Below, piece by piece: positions 1-7,846 of a DNA stretch of 9,273 bases. Where the stretch lies: the NCBI GenBank assembly GCA_902766345.1, contig CACXDK010000320.1, positions 1-9,273 on the forward strand, given 5' to 3'. The notes under the pieces were generated by a model. It was not told the DNA's origin and did not search any database. It saw only the letters and a program-made list of their open reading frames with translations. Every line of letters starts with the position of its first letter. The first letter of the stretch is position 1. A program made the translations under genes and the position numbers. Source of the DNA: an uncultured Spirochaetaceae bacterium (GTDB lineage Bacteria; Spirochaetota; Spirochaetia; Treponematales; Treponemataceae).

Positions 1-467
1 AGGAAATGAACCTTTATGAACGCCTTGAGAAACACAATAAAGTATTCTGGCACAACCATCCAATTCCAGAAGGAAAGACTTCTGCTCAAATAATACAGGA
101 AGCCTCTTGTGCCGAAAATTACATTTCCAGCGTAAACGGCCTTGCCGCAACAGGAGAAATCATTAATATAGACGGACGATGCAACCGAGTCTCAGAGATT
201 TTCTACGGACACAAGAAAGTATATCTCATAGCAGGAAGCAACAAAATTGCCCCAGATTATGAGTCTGCACTCTACAGAGCCAGAAACATAGCCGCTCCAA
301 AAAATGCACAGCGCCTAAAACTCAAAACCCCATGTGCAATAAAAGCAGACAAATGCTACAACTGTTCAAGTCCAGACAGAATTTGCAACGGACTTGCAGT
401 ACTCTGGTCAAAGCCGTACGGAAGTGAATACGAAATAATTCTAGTAAACGAACCCTTGGGCTATTAA
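1..467 (+). CDS. LUD-domain (lactate-utilisation type) protein, 5' end cut off
   Basis: This is the C-terminal 153 or so residues of a LUD-domain protein (the LutC/YkgG-related group, formerly DUF162). The visible signature runs from a SSVNGLAATGEIINIDG stretch through NRV, then YGHKKVYLIAGSNKI, RARNIAAPKNAQRL, a Cys cluster and a final ILVNEPLGY. The cluster is TPC, then CYNC, then a fourth Cys (fragment residues 110, 117, 120 and 127) and could bind a metal. Family members are usually about 200-220 residues, so roughly 60 are missing. The frame is open to the first base, and the ATG at position 6 has no properly spaced ribosome site, so I read it as an internal Met of a gene entering from the left. 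Lut proteins act in lactate oxidation, but stand-alone LUD proteins of this kind have no settled function; I assign the family only. The stop is followed 13 bases later by a strong terminator hairpin. Confidence 0.85.
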   Translation, partial: EMNLYERLEKHNKVFWHNHPIPEGKTSAQIIQEASCAENYISSVNGLAATGEIINIDGRCNRVSEIFYGHKKVYLIAGSNKIAPDYESALYRARNIAAPKNAQRLKLKTPCAIKADKCYNCSSPDRICNGLAVLWSKPYGSEYEIILVNEPLGY

Positions 468-480
468 AATACAGAAATAA

Positions 481-520
481 AAAAGCCTTGAAAGCACAAG
501 TCTTTCAAGGCTTTTTTTTA
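481..520. terminator. Bidirectional intrinsic terminator
   Basis: A perfect stem AAAAGCCTTGAAAG (481-494) pairs with CTTTCAAGGCTTTT (502-515) around a 7-base loop, and is followed by a T-run on the plus strand. On the minus strand the A-rich left flank gives a T-run as well. It lies between two converging genes, 13 bases after the LUD stop and just after the end of the P83/100-like gene, so it can stop transcription from both sides. Confidence 0.92.
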
Positions 521-527
521 TATCATC

Positions 528-1973
528 CTACCAAATCTCATTAAGACTTGAATCCAACATTCTAGGTTTTCCCTGAGAATCAGTTACAAGAATTCCAGAA
601 GCAAGCATATTAAGCGGAGTAGAAGGACTTACTTCCAAAGAACTCATGTTCTTAAGAGTTAAATCCTTTGAATAGCAGGCAACAAAATGTTTACCGTTTG
701 ATTTTACAACAACATAATAATCGCCGTTACGCTCAATCAATTCAGAAGAATCGGAAAGAGTTTCCTCACTCTGTTTTTTAAGCTCAAGAGCAGAACTGTC
801 TATCAGACACAGGCGAATAGCAGAATGTCCATCATTCACACCACACATTGCAAGATACATATCATCATAGAATTCATATACATCGCCTTCCTGATTAAGT
901 GTTATGTCAGAAACAATGTATACAGTCTTGCCCCTAATCTGATTTACAGGAGATTTTCGGATAACCTCACCAGTAATACCGTTTACAGTAATAAGAGTGT
1001 ACAGATTACCAGATTCATTTACTACAAAAACACCAGTCAGATAACTTGATGTATCTTCAAGTTCTGGCACAGACTTACCCATTTCTTTCTTGTCTTCTTC
1101 CAGAACTTTCTGATCTTCCTTTACCTCTTCATTCTTGCGGTCGGCAATTTCCTGTTGTGCCGTAGCTTCCTGAGCATATTCAGCAGCCTTTTCCTGATTG
1201 CCTTCCTTACGCTCCTGGGCGGCAGCCTTCTGTGCCTCCTGAGCCTTTTCTGTAGCGCTTGCAGTTTCCTTTTCCTTTATTTCAAGCATGTCTTCACGCA
1301 AATCTACAGCTTTGTCTTCTTCCTGACGCAGTGCATTTACAACATTTTCATCACTGATAACTGTTGTATCTACCGCAGAAATGCCGCCCTGAACATCATT
1401 CAAAGGAATAACAATCTGTGTATTGCCAGCCCAGTCTGCCCAGTTGGTACTCAAACCAACCTTATCCTCTGTAATGTTATCAAGAACAACCTGCTTGTAA
1501 CGCTCTTCAAAAGTTCCAATGTCTTTTCTATAAACAGCATTGTATACCGTAATAAACGTTGCAATTACTTCTGCATCAGCAGTCTCGTAACCATAGGCAG
1601 CCTGTAAATAGCCCGTAATTATGCGTCGCAGGTTTTTAATGTGGTCTACACCGGCATTCTTATTCAAAATAAGAATATCTGCATCAAGCTTTTCAGCAGC
1701 AGACAAATCAACAGCATGTATAAGAGAATACTTTGCACCAGGTCTGATTACGGCAAAATTCTCAAGATCCTCAGCAACCTCAAGACCAAGTTCAGTACCA
1801 ATGTTTACAATGGCAGCAGCACTGTCTATGACAGCATGAGGTCCGCCGTAGTTTTCAAACTGAATAGCATCTACATCTCCAGATACTTCCAGTTCAGGTC
1901 TGTTTACCTCAAGGGCAGACAGCCCAGCAGCAAACGCAAGTGCAAGAAAAAATCCGCAAACGCTTTTTTTCAT
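528..1973 (-). CDS. P83/100-family exported antigen-like protein
   Basis: This 481-residue protein resembles the P83/100 family known from Borrelia and from Treponema pallidum (TP0486). The order is: an export signal (MKKS, then a hydrophobic run to about residue 20, with a likely signal peptidase I site after LSA); an N-terminal domain with the IQFENYGGPHAVID motif (38-50) typical of the family; a charged Ala/Glu/Lys-rich coiled coil (about 212-300); and a beta-rich C-terminal part (310-481) ending in a Trp. No lipobox Cys is seen, so it is probably periplasmic or surface-associated and not a lipoprotein. The ATG at 1973 is chosen because GAGGAG sits 5 bases before it; a TTG four codons upstream would bury that site. 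The gene starts 18 bases after the carB-dapF stop, so it is probably the second gene of that unit. The family is antigenic in Borrelia, but its biochemical role is unknown. Confidence 0.85.
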   Translation of the reverse strand: MKKSVCGFFLALAFAAGLSALEVNRPELEVSGDVDAIQFENYGGPHAVIDSAAAIVNIGTELGLEVAEDLENFAVIRPGAKYSLIHAVDLSAAEKLDADILILNKNAGVDHIKNLRRIITGYLQAAYGYETADAEVIATFITVYNAVYRKDIGTFEERYKQVVLDNITEDKVGLSTNWADWAGNTQIVIPLNDVQGGISAVDTTVISDENVVNALRQEEDKAVDLREDMLEIKEKETASATEKAQEAQKAAAQERKEGNQEKAAEYAQEATAQQEIADRKNEEVKEDQKVLEEDKKEMGKSVPELEDTSSYLTGVFVVNESGNLYTLITVNGITGEVIRKSPVNQIRGKTVYIVSDITLNQEGDVYEFYDDMYLAMCGVNDGHSAIRLCLIDSSALELKKQSEETLSDSSELIERNGDYYVVVKSNGKHFVACYSKDLTLKNMSSLEVSPSTPLNMLASGILVTDSQGKPRMLDSSLNEIW

Positions 1974-1991
1974 AATTCTCCTCAATACATA

Positions 1992-2918
1992 TTATATTTC
2001 TACAATTCCTTCATAGCAGAGAGTGGTGTTTCCTGTCAGATAAACAGTATCACCCGTATACTTTACGGACAGTGAACCGCCGCGTACAATAACAGTTACA
2101 TCTTCGCCCAGAGGACAGAAACCATTCAAAGCGGCAGAAATAACTGCAGCACAGGCACCTGTACCGCAAGCAAGTGTTTCACCGTTTCCACGTTCCCATG
2201 TCCTCATCTTAAGCTCGTTTGGACCAACAACGCGGACAAACTCTACATTTGTACGTGCAGGGAAGTTTGCATGAGTTTCAATCTTAGGGCCAATAACATC
2301 AACCGCCTCTTTATCAACAAACTTACTGAAAATAACACAGTGAGGATTTCCCACTCCCACACATGTTACGGAATATTCCGTACCTTCTACATTTATCGGA
2401 ACATTTACTATTGCACGAGAAGGCAATTTTGAAATACAGTCACGGTTCATTTCTGTAACAGGAACTTCTACAGGGTTCAAAAGAACAGGAATTCCATCAG
2501 CCTCAAATACAGGCTTGCCCATATCAACCGTAACAGAAGTAACCTTTCCGTCCTGCTTATACAGAACCAAAGTCTTTACACCGCTACCAGTTTCAATAGT
2601 AATCGTTTCTGTATTATCGGTCTTTTTTCCGTGTTTTTCCTGAATTTCGTTAATATTATTATCATAAAGATACTTTCCAACACAGCGGATGGCGTTTCCT
2701 GCCATCATTCCTTCCGAACCGTCAAGGTTAAAGAAGCGCATCTTTGCATCGGCAACAGTACTCTTTTCAATCAGAACAAGGGAATCCGCACCAATACCAC
2801 CGCTGCGTCTGTCACACAAACGTACCGCAAGACCAGCAGGATTATTTACAGGCTGAGTCATTGCATTTATTACAATAAAGTCATTACCCAAAGAATTCAT
2901 CTTGCTGAATGAGATTTT
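1992..2918 (-). other. DapF (diaminopimelate epimerase) module of the fusion
   Basis: Fusion residues of about 1103-1410 form a complete DapF-like two-lobe enzyme of normal length (about 300). DapF turns LL- into meso-diaminopimelate for lysine or cell-wall synthesis. Visible family motifs are SKMNSLGNDFIVI (1107-1119), RRSGGIGADSLVLIE (1139-1153), FFNLDGSEG (1164-1172), VGNPHCVIF (1291-1299) and ERGNGETLACGTGACAA (1344-1360). C1353 corresponds to the second catalytic Cys (Cys217 of the Haemophilus enzyme). The first catalytic Cys, in the usual CGNGxRC motif, is replaced: the sequence reads MAGNAIRC, with Ala at 1175 (codon GCA); only the later Cys at 1181 remains. No Met, Val or Leu start codon lies between the end of CarB and the SKMN motif, so this half cannot easily start on its own. 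Either this subfamily uses different chemistry or a different base, or epimerase activity is lost. Confidence 0.85.
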
Positions 2919-5900
2919 CTGCTTGCTTTCACGCAGACAGTTTATATCTACCAGCTCTACGTTTTCCGCAGAATACTTACTCTTAAGACAGTTTGCAATT
3001 GCATTTGCAGTATCAATTGCAGTAAGACAAGGAATGTCTCTTTCTACAGCATGTCGGCGCATCTTTACAGAGTCCGCACGAGGATTTCGTCCCTTTGCAC
3101 TCGTAGAAATTACATAGTCAATCTTACCAGAATCAAGCAAAGTCAAAAGATTGTCTTCTGGATTTTCATGAATCTTATTTACTACAGTTACTTCCATGCC
3201 AAAGTCTTTGATAGTCTCGGCATTACCTTCTGTAGCATAAAGCTTAAAGCCCATGTCATAGAACTTTCTTGCAAGAGAAGGAAGTTCAAAGCGGTCAGTC
3301 TTTCGTACACTGAACAGTACACCGCCAGAGCGCTTCATGTTGTAACCAGCTGCAATCAAGCCCTTGAATATAGCTTCTTCCATTGTAGAAGCCAAACCAA
3401 GAACCTCACCAGTAGACTTCATCTCAGGACCAAGATGTGTATCAACATCCATAAGCTTTTCAAAGCTGAACACTGGAACCTTTACAGCAAAATAAGGAGG
3501 ATTGCGATACAAATCAACCCCATAACCAAAATCACGGACATGTTCGCCAAGCATTGCACGGGTTGCAAGCTCTACCATAGGAACACCAGTAACTTTACTT
3601 ATATATGGAACAGTACGGCTGGAACGTGGGTTTACTTCTATAATATACAAGTCATTATTATAGATAAGATACTGAATGTTAACCAGTCCGCGTGTACCCA
3701 AAGCAAGGGCAAGCTCACGGCTCTGATTAATAATCTTTTCACGAAGAATATCATTCAAGTTCCAGCTTGGGTACACGGCAATTGAGTCACCAGAGTGAAT
3801 ACCAGTACGTTCAATGTGCTCCATAATTCCCGGAATAAGAATGTCCTCGCCGTCACAGATTGCATCAACTTCAAGCTCAATGCCCTGCATGTACTTGTCA
3901 ATCAAGACAGGGTTTTCAATTTCCTGAGCAAGAATAATCTTCATGTATTCTTTTACATCTTCATCGTTAAAGGCAATAATCATGTTCTGACCGCCCAAAA
4001 CATAAGACGGACGAAGAAGTATCGGATAGCCTATCCTATTTGCAGCTTCAAGAGCTTCTTCACAAGTAAAGATAGTTTCTCCCTTTGGCTTTTTAATGCC
4101 AAGACGGTCACAAAGCTCTTCAAAACGCTCACGGTCTTCGGCAACGTCAATAGAATCCGCACTTGTACCAAGAATTCTTATGCCCTGACTGTCAAGGAAT
4201 TTAGTCAGCTTAATGGCAGTCTGACCACCGAATGCAACAACAACACCAATAGGCTTTTCCGTGTTGATAACACTCATAACATCTTCTGGCGTAAGAGGCT
4301 CAAAATACAATCTGTCAGAAGTGTCAAAGTCCGTAGAAACCGTTTCAGGATTATTGTTTATTGTAACAACATCGTAGCCAAGACGCTTTAACGCCCATAC
4401 ACACTGAACACTTGCATAGTCAAACTCAATTCCCTGACCAATGCGGATAGGGCCAGAACCAAGAACAATAATTGTTCCTTTTGAAGATTTCTTACCGCTT
4501 TTGTGGCGCAAATCAAGAAACTCTTCAGCTTCATTTTCGCTGTTATATCCGCCATAAAAGTAAGGAGTTTCAGCATTGAACTCACCTGCACAGGTATCAA
4601 CCATTTTGTAGGTTGCAGGAATGTGAGCAAGTTTACCCTGCTTACGAAGAGCAGCAGCTTCTTCTGCCTGAGCAAGCACACCTGTACCGCCAGGAATAGT
4701 TACACCGCTCAAAGACTCTATTACCTTGTCAGGATATCCGTATTCCTTGCACTCCCTGTACAGTTCTACAGAAAGTTCTCCCTTACCAGCCTTTATGTCT
4801 GCAAGTTTCTTTTCTGTATTAACAAGATTTTCAAGATGAGCAAGGAACCATATATCTATCTTTGTAATGTCGTGAATCTGTTCTTTTGTAAGAAGTCCGC
4901 GCTTTAATGCCTGGAAGATTGCAAAAATCCTCTGGTCAGTACATTCATGTACACGTTCCTTAATGCGCTCGTCGTTTTCTTCTTCAAATACAGGAAGATT
5001 CAAACTGCTTACACCAACTTCCGCACCGCGAGCAGCCTTCATTATTGCCATCTCAAAGTTGTGGCCAATTGCCATAACTTCACCAGTAGCCTTCATCTGT
5101 GTGCCCAAAGTACGTTTTGCGTAAACAAACTTGTCAAATGGGAACTTAGGCATCTTAACAACAACATAGTCCAAGACAGGCTCAAAACATGCCGCAGTCT
5201 TGTTTGTTACTGCATTAGGAATTTCATCAAGCGTGTAGCCAATTGCAATGAGGGTTGCAACCTTTGCAATCGGGTATCCTGTAGCCTTTGAGGCAAGAGC
5301 TGAAGAACGGCTTACACGAGGGTTTACTTCAATTACGGCATATTCAAAATTATTAGGATTCAACGCAAACTGACAGTTACAACCGCCTTCCATATCAAGA
5401 GAGCTGATTATGTTAAGGGCAGCAGAACGGAGCATCTGGTACTCCTTGTCGCTCAAAGTAACTGCTGGAGCAATAACGATTGAGTCACCTGTATGAACAC
5501 CAACAGGGTCAAAGTTTTCCATTGAACAGACCGTAAGAACATTGCCAGTATGGTCACGCACAACTTCAAACTCAATTTCCTTCCAGCCTGAAATGCATTT
5601 TTCTACCAGAATCTGGTGGATTGGAGAACGGTGCAGTCCGTTCTGTGCAATTTCTTCAAGCTCTGCACGGTCATTTGCAATGCCGCCACCAGTACCGCCA
5701 AGCGTAAATGCAGGGCGAACAATTACAGGATATCCAATTTTATTATCAGCAAAGTCTATTGCATCTTCCAGAGTTGTAACAACTTTAGAAGGAATGCAAG
5801 GCTCGCCAATAGATTCCATTGTATCCTTAAACAGCTGGCGGTCTTCTGCCTTGTCTATGGTCTCAGGCTTTGCACCAAGAAGGCGTACATTGTGACTCTT

Positions 5901-6224
5901 TAAGAATCCGCTCTTTGCAAGCTCCATACACAGAGTAAGACCAGTCTGTCCGCCAAGTGAAGAAAGGATGCTGTCAGGTTTTTCTTTTTCTATAATTCGT
6001 TGGATTGTTTCAGGAATGAGCGGTTCAATGTAGATGGAATCCGCCATGGAATGGTCAGTCATTAACGTAGCAGGGTTTGAGTTTACAAGTACAACTTCAA
6101 GTCCCTGTTCTTTCAAAGCTTTACAGGCCTGTGAGCCTGCATAGTCAAATTCTGCAGCCTGTCCTATAATTATAGGACCGGAGCCAATAACCATTACCTT
6201 ATGAATGTCTGGATTCAACGGCAT
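1992..6224 (-). CDS. carB-dapF: Fused carbamoyl-phosphate synthase large subunit and diaminopimelate epimerase
   Basis: One uninterrupted 1410-residue reading frame. Residues 1 to about 1095 are a full CarB, which makes carbamoyl phosphate from bicarbonate, glutamine-derived ammonia and two ATP for pyrimidine and arginine synthesis. The first half has GSGPIIIGQAAEFDYAG (14-30), R129, R170 and the IEVNPR motif (E299, N301, R303), matching E. coli numbering. An oligomerisation region spans about 405-555. The second half repeats the fold with GSGPIRIGQGIEFDYAS (589-605) and IIEVNPR (861-867). The MGS-type allosteric domain (about 965-1075) keeps the SVRK, YATEG and NKIHE motifs. LVDINCLR (1091-1098) looks like the normal end of CarB in related bacteria, and DapF follows at about 1103 with almost no linker. 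The ATG at 6224 has an AGAGG site about 9 bases upstream. The glutaminase partner CarA is not in the window. CarB is certain; activity of the DapF half is not. Confidence 0.95.
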   Translation of the reverse strand: MPLNPDIHKVMVIGSGPIIIGQAAEFDYAGSQACKALKEQGLEVVLVNSNPATLMTDHSMADSIYIEPLIPETIQRIIEKEKPDSILSSLGGQTGLTLCMELAKSGFLKSHNVRLLGAKPETIDKAEDRQLFKDTMESIGEPCIPSKVVTTLEDAIDFADNKIGYPVIVRPAFTLGGTGGGIANDRAELEEIAQNGLHRSPIHQILVEKCISGWKEIEFEVVRDHTGNVLTVCSMENFDPVGVHTGDSIVIAPAVTLSDKEYQMLRSAALNIISSLDMEGGCNCQFALNPNNFEYAVIEVNPRVSRSSALASKATGYPIAKVATLIAIGYTLDEIPNAVTNKTAACFEPVLDYVVVKMPKFPFDKFVYAKRTLGTQMKATGEVMAIGHNFEMAIMKAARGAEVGVSSLNLPVFEEENDERIKERVHECTDQRIFAIFQALKRGLLTKEQIHDITKIDIWFLAHLENLVNTEKKLADIKAGKGELSVELYRECKEYGYPDKVIESLSGVTIPGGTGVLAQAEEAAALRKQGKLAHIPATYKMVDTCAGEFNAETPYFYGGYNSENEAEEFLDLRHKSGKKSSKGTIIVLGSGPIRIGQGIEFDYASVQCVWALKRLGYDVVTINNNPETVSTDFDTSDRLYFEPLTPEDVMSVINTEKPIGVVVAFGGQTAIKLTKFLDSQGIRILGTSADSIDVAEDRERFEELCDRLGIKKPKGETIFTCEEALEAANRIGYPILLRPSYVLGGQNMIIAFNDEDVKEYMKIILAQEIENPVLIDKYMQGIELEVDAICDGEDILIPGIMEHIERTGIHSGDSIAVYPSWNLNDILREKIINQSRELALALGTRGLVNIQYLIYNNDLYIIEVNPRSSRTVPYISKVTGVPMVELATRAMLGEHVRDFGYGVDLYRNPPYFAVKVPVFSFEKLMDVDTHLGPEMKSTGEVLGLASTMEEAIFKGLIAAGYNMKRSGGVLFSVRKTDRFELPSLARKFYDMGFKLYATEGNAETIKDFGMEVTVVNKIHENPEDNLLTLLDSGKIDYVISTSAKGRNPRADSVKMRRHAVERDIPCLTAIDTANAIANCLKSKYSAENVELVDINCLRESKQKISFSKMNSLGNDFIVINAMTQPVNNPAGLAVRLCDRRSGGIGADSLVLIEKSTVADAKMRFFNLDGSEGMMAGNAIRCVGKYLYDNNINEIQEKHGKKTDNTETITIETGSGVKTLVLYKQDGKVTSVTVDMGKPVFEADGIPVLLNPVEVPVTEMNRDCISKLPSRAIVNVPINVEGTEYSVTCVGVGNPHCVIFSKFVDKEAVDVIGPKIETHANFPARTNVEFVRVVGPNELKMRTWERGNGETLACGTGACAAVISAALNGFCPLGEDVTVIVRGGSLSVKYTGDTVYLTGNTTLCYEGIVEI

Positions 6225-6402
6225 CTTCGTTACCTCTCGTTTTAAATGGGAAAAATAAAATGTCTATGGATTTTGTACGTGGAATTGTATATATGCTAAT
6301 TTTGGAAGTTTTAGTATAAATATCCATACTAAAGCCTTACTGTAGCATATTTTTGCAATCGTGTATACAGGTGGGACTCGCCCAAAAGATAGAACGATTT
6401 TT
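6225..6402 (-). promoter_or_regulatory. Leader region of carB-dapF with an AT-rich inverted repeat
   Basis: This 178-base gap separates the kinase stop from the carB start and must hold the carB promoter if carB is not read through from the kinase genes. An 8-base perfect inverted repeat, TTTAGTAT and ATACTAAA around 8 bases, lies at 6310-6333. It is not followed by a T-run on either strand, so it is not a classical terminator and could be an operator. An 8-base palindrome TGTATACA is at 6362-6369. I could not find a convincing -35/-10 pair: TTGCAA with AT-rich sequence downstream is the nearest. I recognised no riboswitch or PyrR-type leader. Confidence 0.3.
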
Positions 6403-7194
6403 TCATGAAAATTTCTCCATCGGAATAAACAGCCTTATTTCCGTTCCCTTGCCAGATTTTATGTTTAAAGAGCCACCAAGCAAAGAAGAGCGCAGCTTCA
6501 TGCCACTAATGCCAAAATGTTCTACCGTAGATGCACGGGAATGTGCAATGCCGATGCCATTATCTATTATGCTTATATACAAGCCGTTACGTTCTCCCAC
6601 ATCTATGTTACAACGGACAATTACAGAAACTTCCGTTGACTTGGAATGTTGCTTTACATTGTTCAATGCTTCCTGCACAATGCGGAATATACTAAGCTTG
6701 TCGGAAGGCGAAATATTTTTTGAGTCTATGAACAATGCGGCTGCTTCGCGGATTACACAGGACACATCCATATCTGTCTCGCTTTTGAGCCTTAAACATA
6801 ACGAGCGCAACAAGTCAGAAAGGGATTCTGCACTCATATTTGGAGGTGCAAGGATATGGCTCATGGTACGAACAGAACTTATGCATCCAAATAGGACAGA
6901 CTTTAGTTTTTCATCAGTAGAAAGCGCCGTTGCACCCCGCAAATCCTGTGCCAGAGTATCATTCAGTTCCGTAGCTATTCTTGCACGTTCTTCTTCCTGT
7001 GCTTTTATTATGTGAGAAAGGTAAGCCCTGGATTCCTTTTCCTTTCGCTTTATCTTTGAAATGATAATGAGAGCAGATACTATTACAATAAGGGCTATAA
7101 TGCTGAAAACCGTAAGAAACAAAAAGAACAGTACAAAAGAATGAAACATCTGATAAAGTTCTTCAGATGTGTAGTCATAAAAATTTTCACTCAT
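6403..7194 (-). CDS. Membrane-anchored DesK/NarX-type histidine kinase with the phospho-His replaced by Asn
   Basis: This 263-residue protein has one membrane segment (about 19-47), a short linker, a HisKA_3-type dimerisation helix (about 58-118) and a C-terminal HATPase_c domain. The ATP site looks intact: N-box VQEALNNVKQHS (173-184), G1 box DNGIGI (211-216), FGISGMKLR (227-235) and the GTEIRLFIP end. The helix that normally reads ERxRIAxELHDxxAQ here reads ERARIATELND (70-79), then TLAQDL: residue 78 is Asn (codon AAT) where the phosphorylated His belongs. By the known mechanism such a protein could bind ATP but should not autophosphorylate there. It overlaps the upstream membrane-protein gene by 8 bases (ATGAGTGA), implying coupled translation. 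No response regulator is adjacent. It may be a pseudokinase, a partner for another kinase, or a decaying gene; the intact ATP motifs argue against simple decay. Confidence 0.88.
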   Translation of the reverse strand: MSENFYDYTSEELYQMFHSFVLFFLFLTVFSIIALIVIVSALIIISKIKRKEKESRAYLSHIIKAQEEERARIATELNDTLAQDLRGATALSTDEKLKSVLFGCISSVRTMSHILAPPNMSAESLSDLLRSLCLRLKSETDMDVSCVIREAAALFIDSKNISPSDKLSIFRIVQEALNNVKQHSKSTEVSVIVRCNIDVGERNGLYISIIDNGIGIAHSRASTVEHFGISGMKLRSSLLGGSLNIKSGKGTEIRLFIPMEKFS

Positions 7195-7819
7195 AATACG
7201 TTACCTTTGAATCATAAGAATCACAAATCTTATAAACCGCATAACCTGCAAAAGTACATACAATACGGTCAAACATTGTCATGGGAATTCTTGCAAGCAC
7301 GCATGAGACAAATATGCCGAAATGTTGTCCCAGAAAGGCACTTACAAAATGCTCTGTTGCAGACTTATATGCAAGGCCGTTAAATAAAATGCGGTTTACA
7401 AATTCAATAAAACCTCCTAAAAGGCTAGAGGCAAAGGCCGACACAATGGCTATGAGTACAATGTAAAGGGCTGTAACAGCAAAACTAAAACTGAAATTAG
7501 ATTTTTTTCTGGAGAAAAACCATGTTATAAAGGCTATAGTCATGCCACACAAAGAATAAAGCATTTCCCATGGATAGATGGCACTTCCTGTCACGAGGGA
7601 CTGTATTAAAGTCCATACAATGTTATGCAGAAGTGCCACAGTAAGTCCTGGAAGAAGTCCTGCATAGAATGTTACTGCAACAGTTCCGATTGTATCTAAA
7701 AACAATGGAATATGAAGTTTATAGAAAAAAACAACAATACCAAAAAGATTTAAGGCTTCTGCCAGAGCACATGCCAACAAGATGTGCCAAAGCGGAATGC
7801 TTCTATGTAAAAATCGCAT
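7187..7819 (-). CDS. Multi-pass membrane protein, likely sensor partner of the downstream kinase
   Basis: This 210-residue protein is very hydrophobic, with about six or seven membrane segments (roughly 12-33, 40-60, 62-78, 86-102, 113-136, 160-178 and 180-197). The stretch IPLFLDTIGT (37-46), followed by a Gly/Leu-rich helix, recalls the membrane domains of ECF-transporter S-component-like proteins and the related integral sensor domains fused to kinases; this is resemblance from memory, not a firm assignment. The ATG at 7819 has AGAGG 7 bases upstream. Its last codons overlap the kinase start by 8 bases, so the two are almost certainly made together, and I infer that this protein senses a ligand or membrane state for the kinase. 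It could instead be an unrelated small-molecule transporter subunit, but no ECF ATPase or T component is nearby. Confidence 0.7.
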   Translation of the reverse strand: MRFLHRSIPLWHILLACALAEALNLFGIVVFFYKLHIPLFLDTIGTVAVTFYAGLLPGLTVALLHNIVWTLIQSLVTGSAIYPWEMLYSLCGMTIAFITWFFSRKKSNFSFSFAVTALYIVLIAIVSAFASSLLGGFIEFVNRILFNGLAYKSATEHFVSAFLGQHFGIFVSCVLARIPMTMFDRIVCTFAGYAVYKICDSYDSKVTYYE

Positions 7820-7837
7820 ACAATAACCTCTTTTAAT

Positions 7838-7846
7838 ATTGTATCA
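7838..7846 (-). promoter_or_regulatory. Probable extended -10 promoter for the membrane protein-kinase pair
   Basis: On the minus strand the bases read TGATACAAT, an extended -10 element (TG, one base, TACAAT). It lies 18 bases before the ATG at 7819, which would give a leader of only about 12 bases that still includes the AGAGG ribosome site. No good -35 box is seen, as is usual for extended -10 promoters. Confidence 0.35.

Noticed and set aside
6..8. ATG at 6 as the true start of the LUD gene
   Set aside because: The frame is open to the window edge and the protein would be about 60 residues short of its family.
1974..1985. TTG start at 1985 for the P83/100-like protein
   Set aside because: It would translate through the GAGGAG ribosome site; ATG at 1973 has good spacing and begins a standard signal peptide.
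3051..4391. Long plus-strand open frames opposite carB
   Set aside because: They are antisense to strongly conserved CarB sequence, lack ribosome sites, and give Cys/Asn/Ile-rich peptides without recognisable domains.
4388..4681. Minus-strand 97-residue open frame inside carB
   Set aside because: It is an out-of-frame reading of the conserved CarB region on the same strand.
6310..6333. Terminator after the kinase gene
   Set aside because: The hairpin is almost all A/T and is not followed by a T-run on either strand.
6353..7015. Plus-strand 220-residue open frame opposite the kinase
   Set aside because: It is a shadow of the kinase, whose ATP-binding motifs are clear on the minus strand; no start signal or domain is seen.
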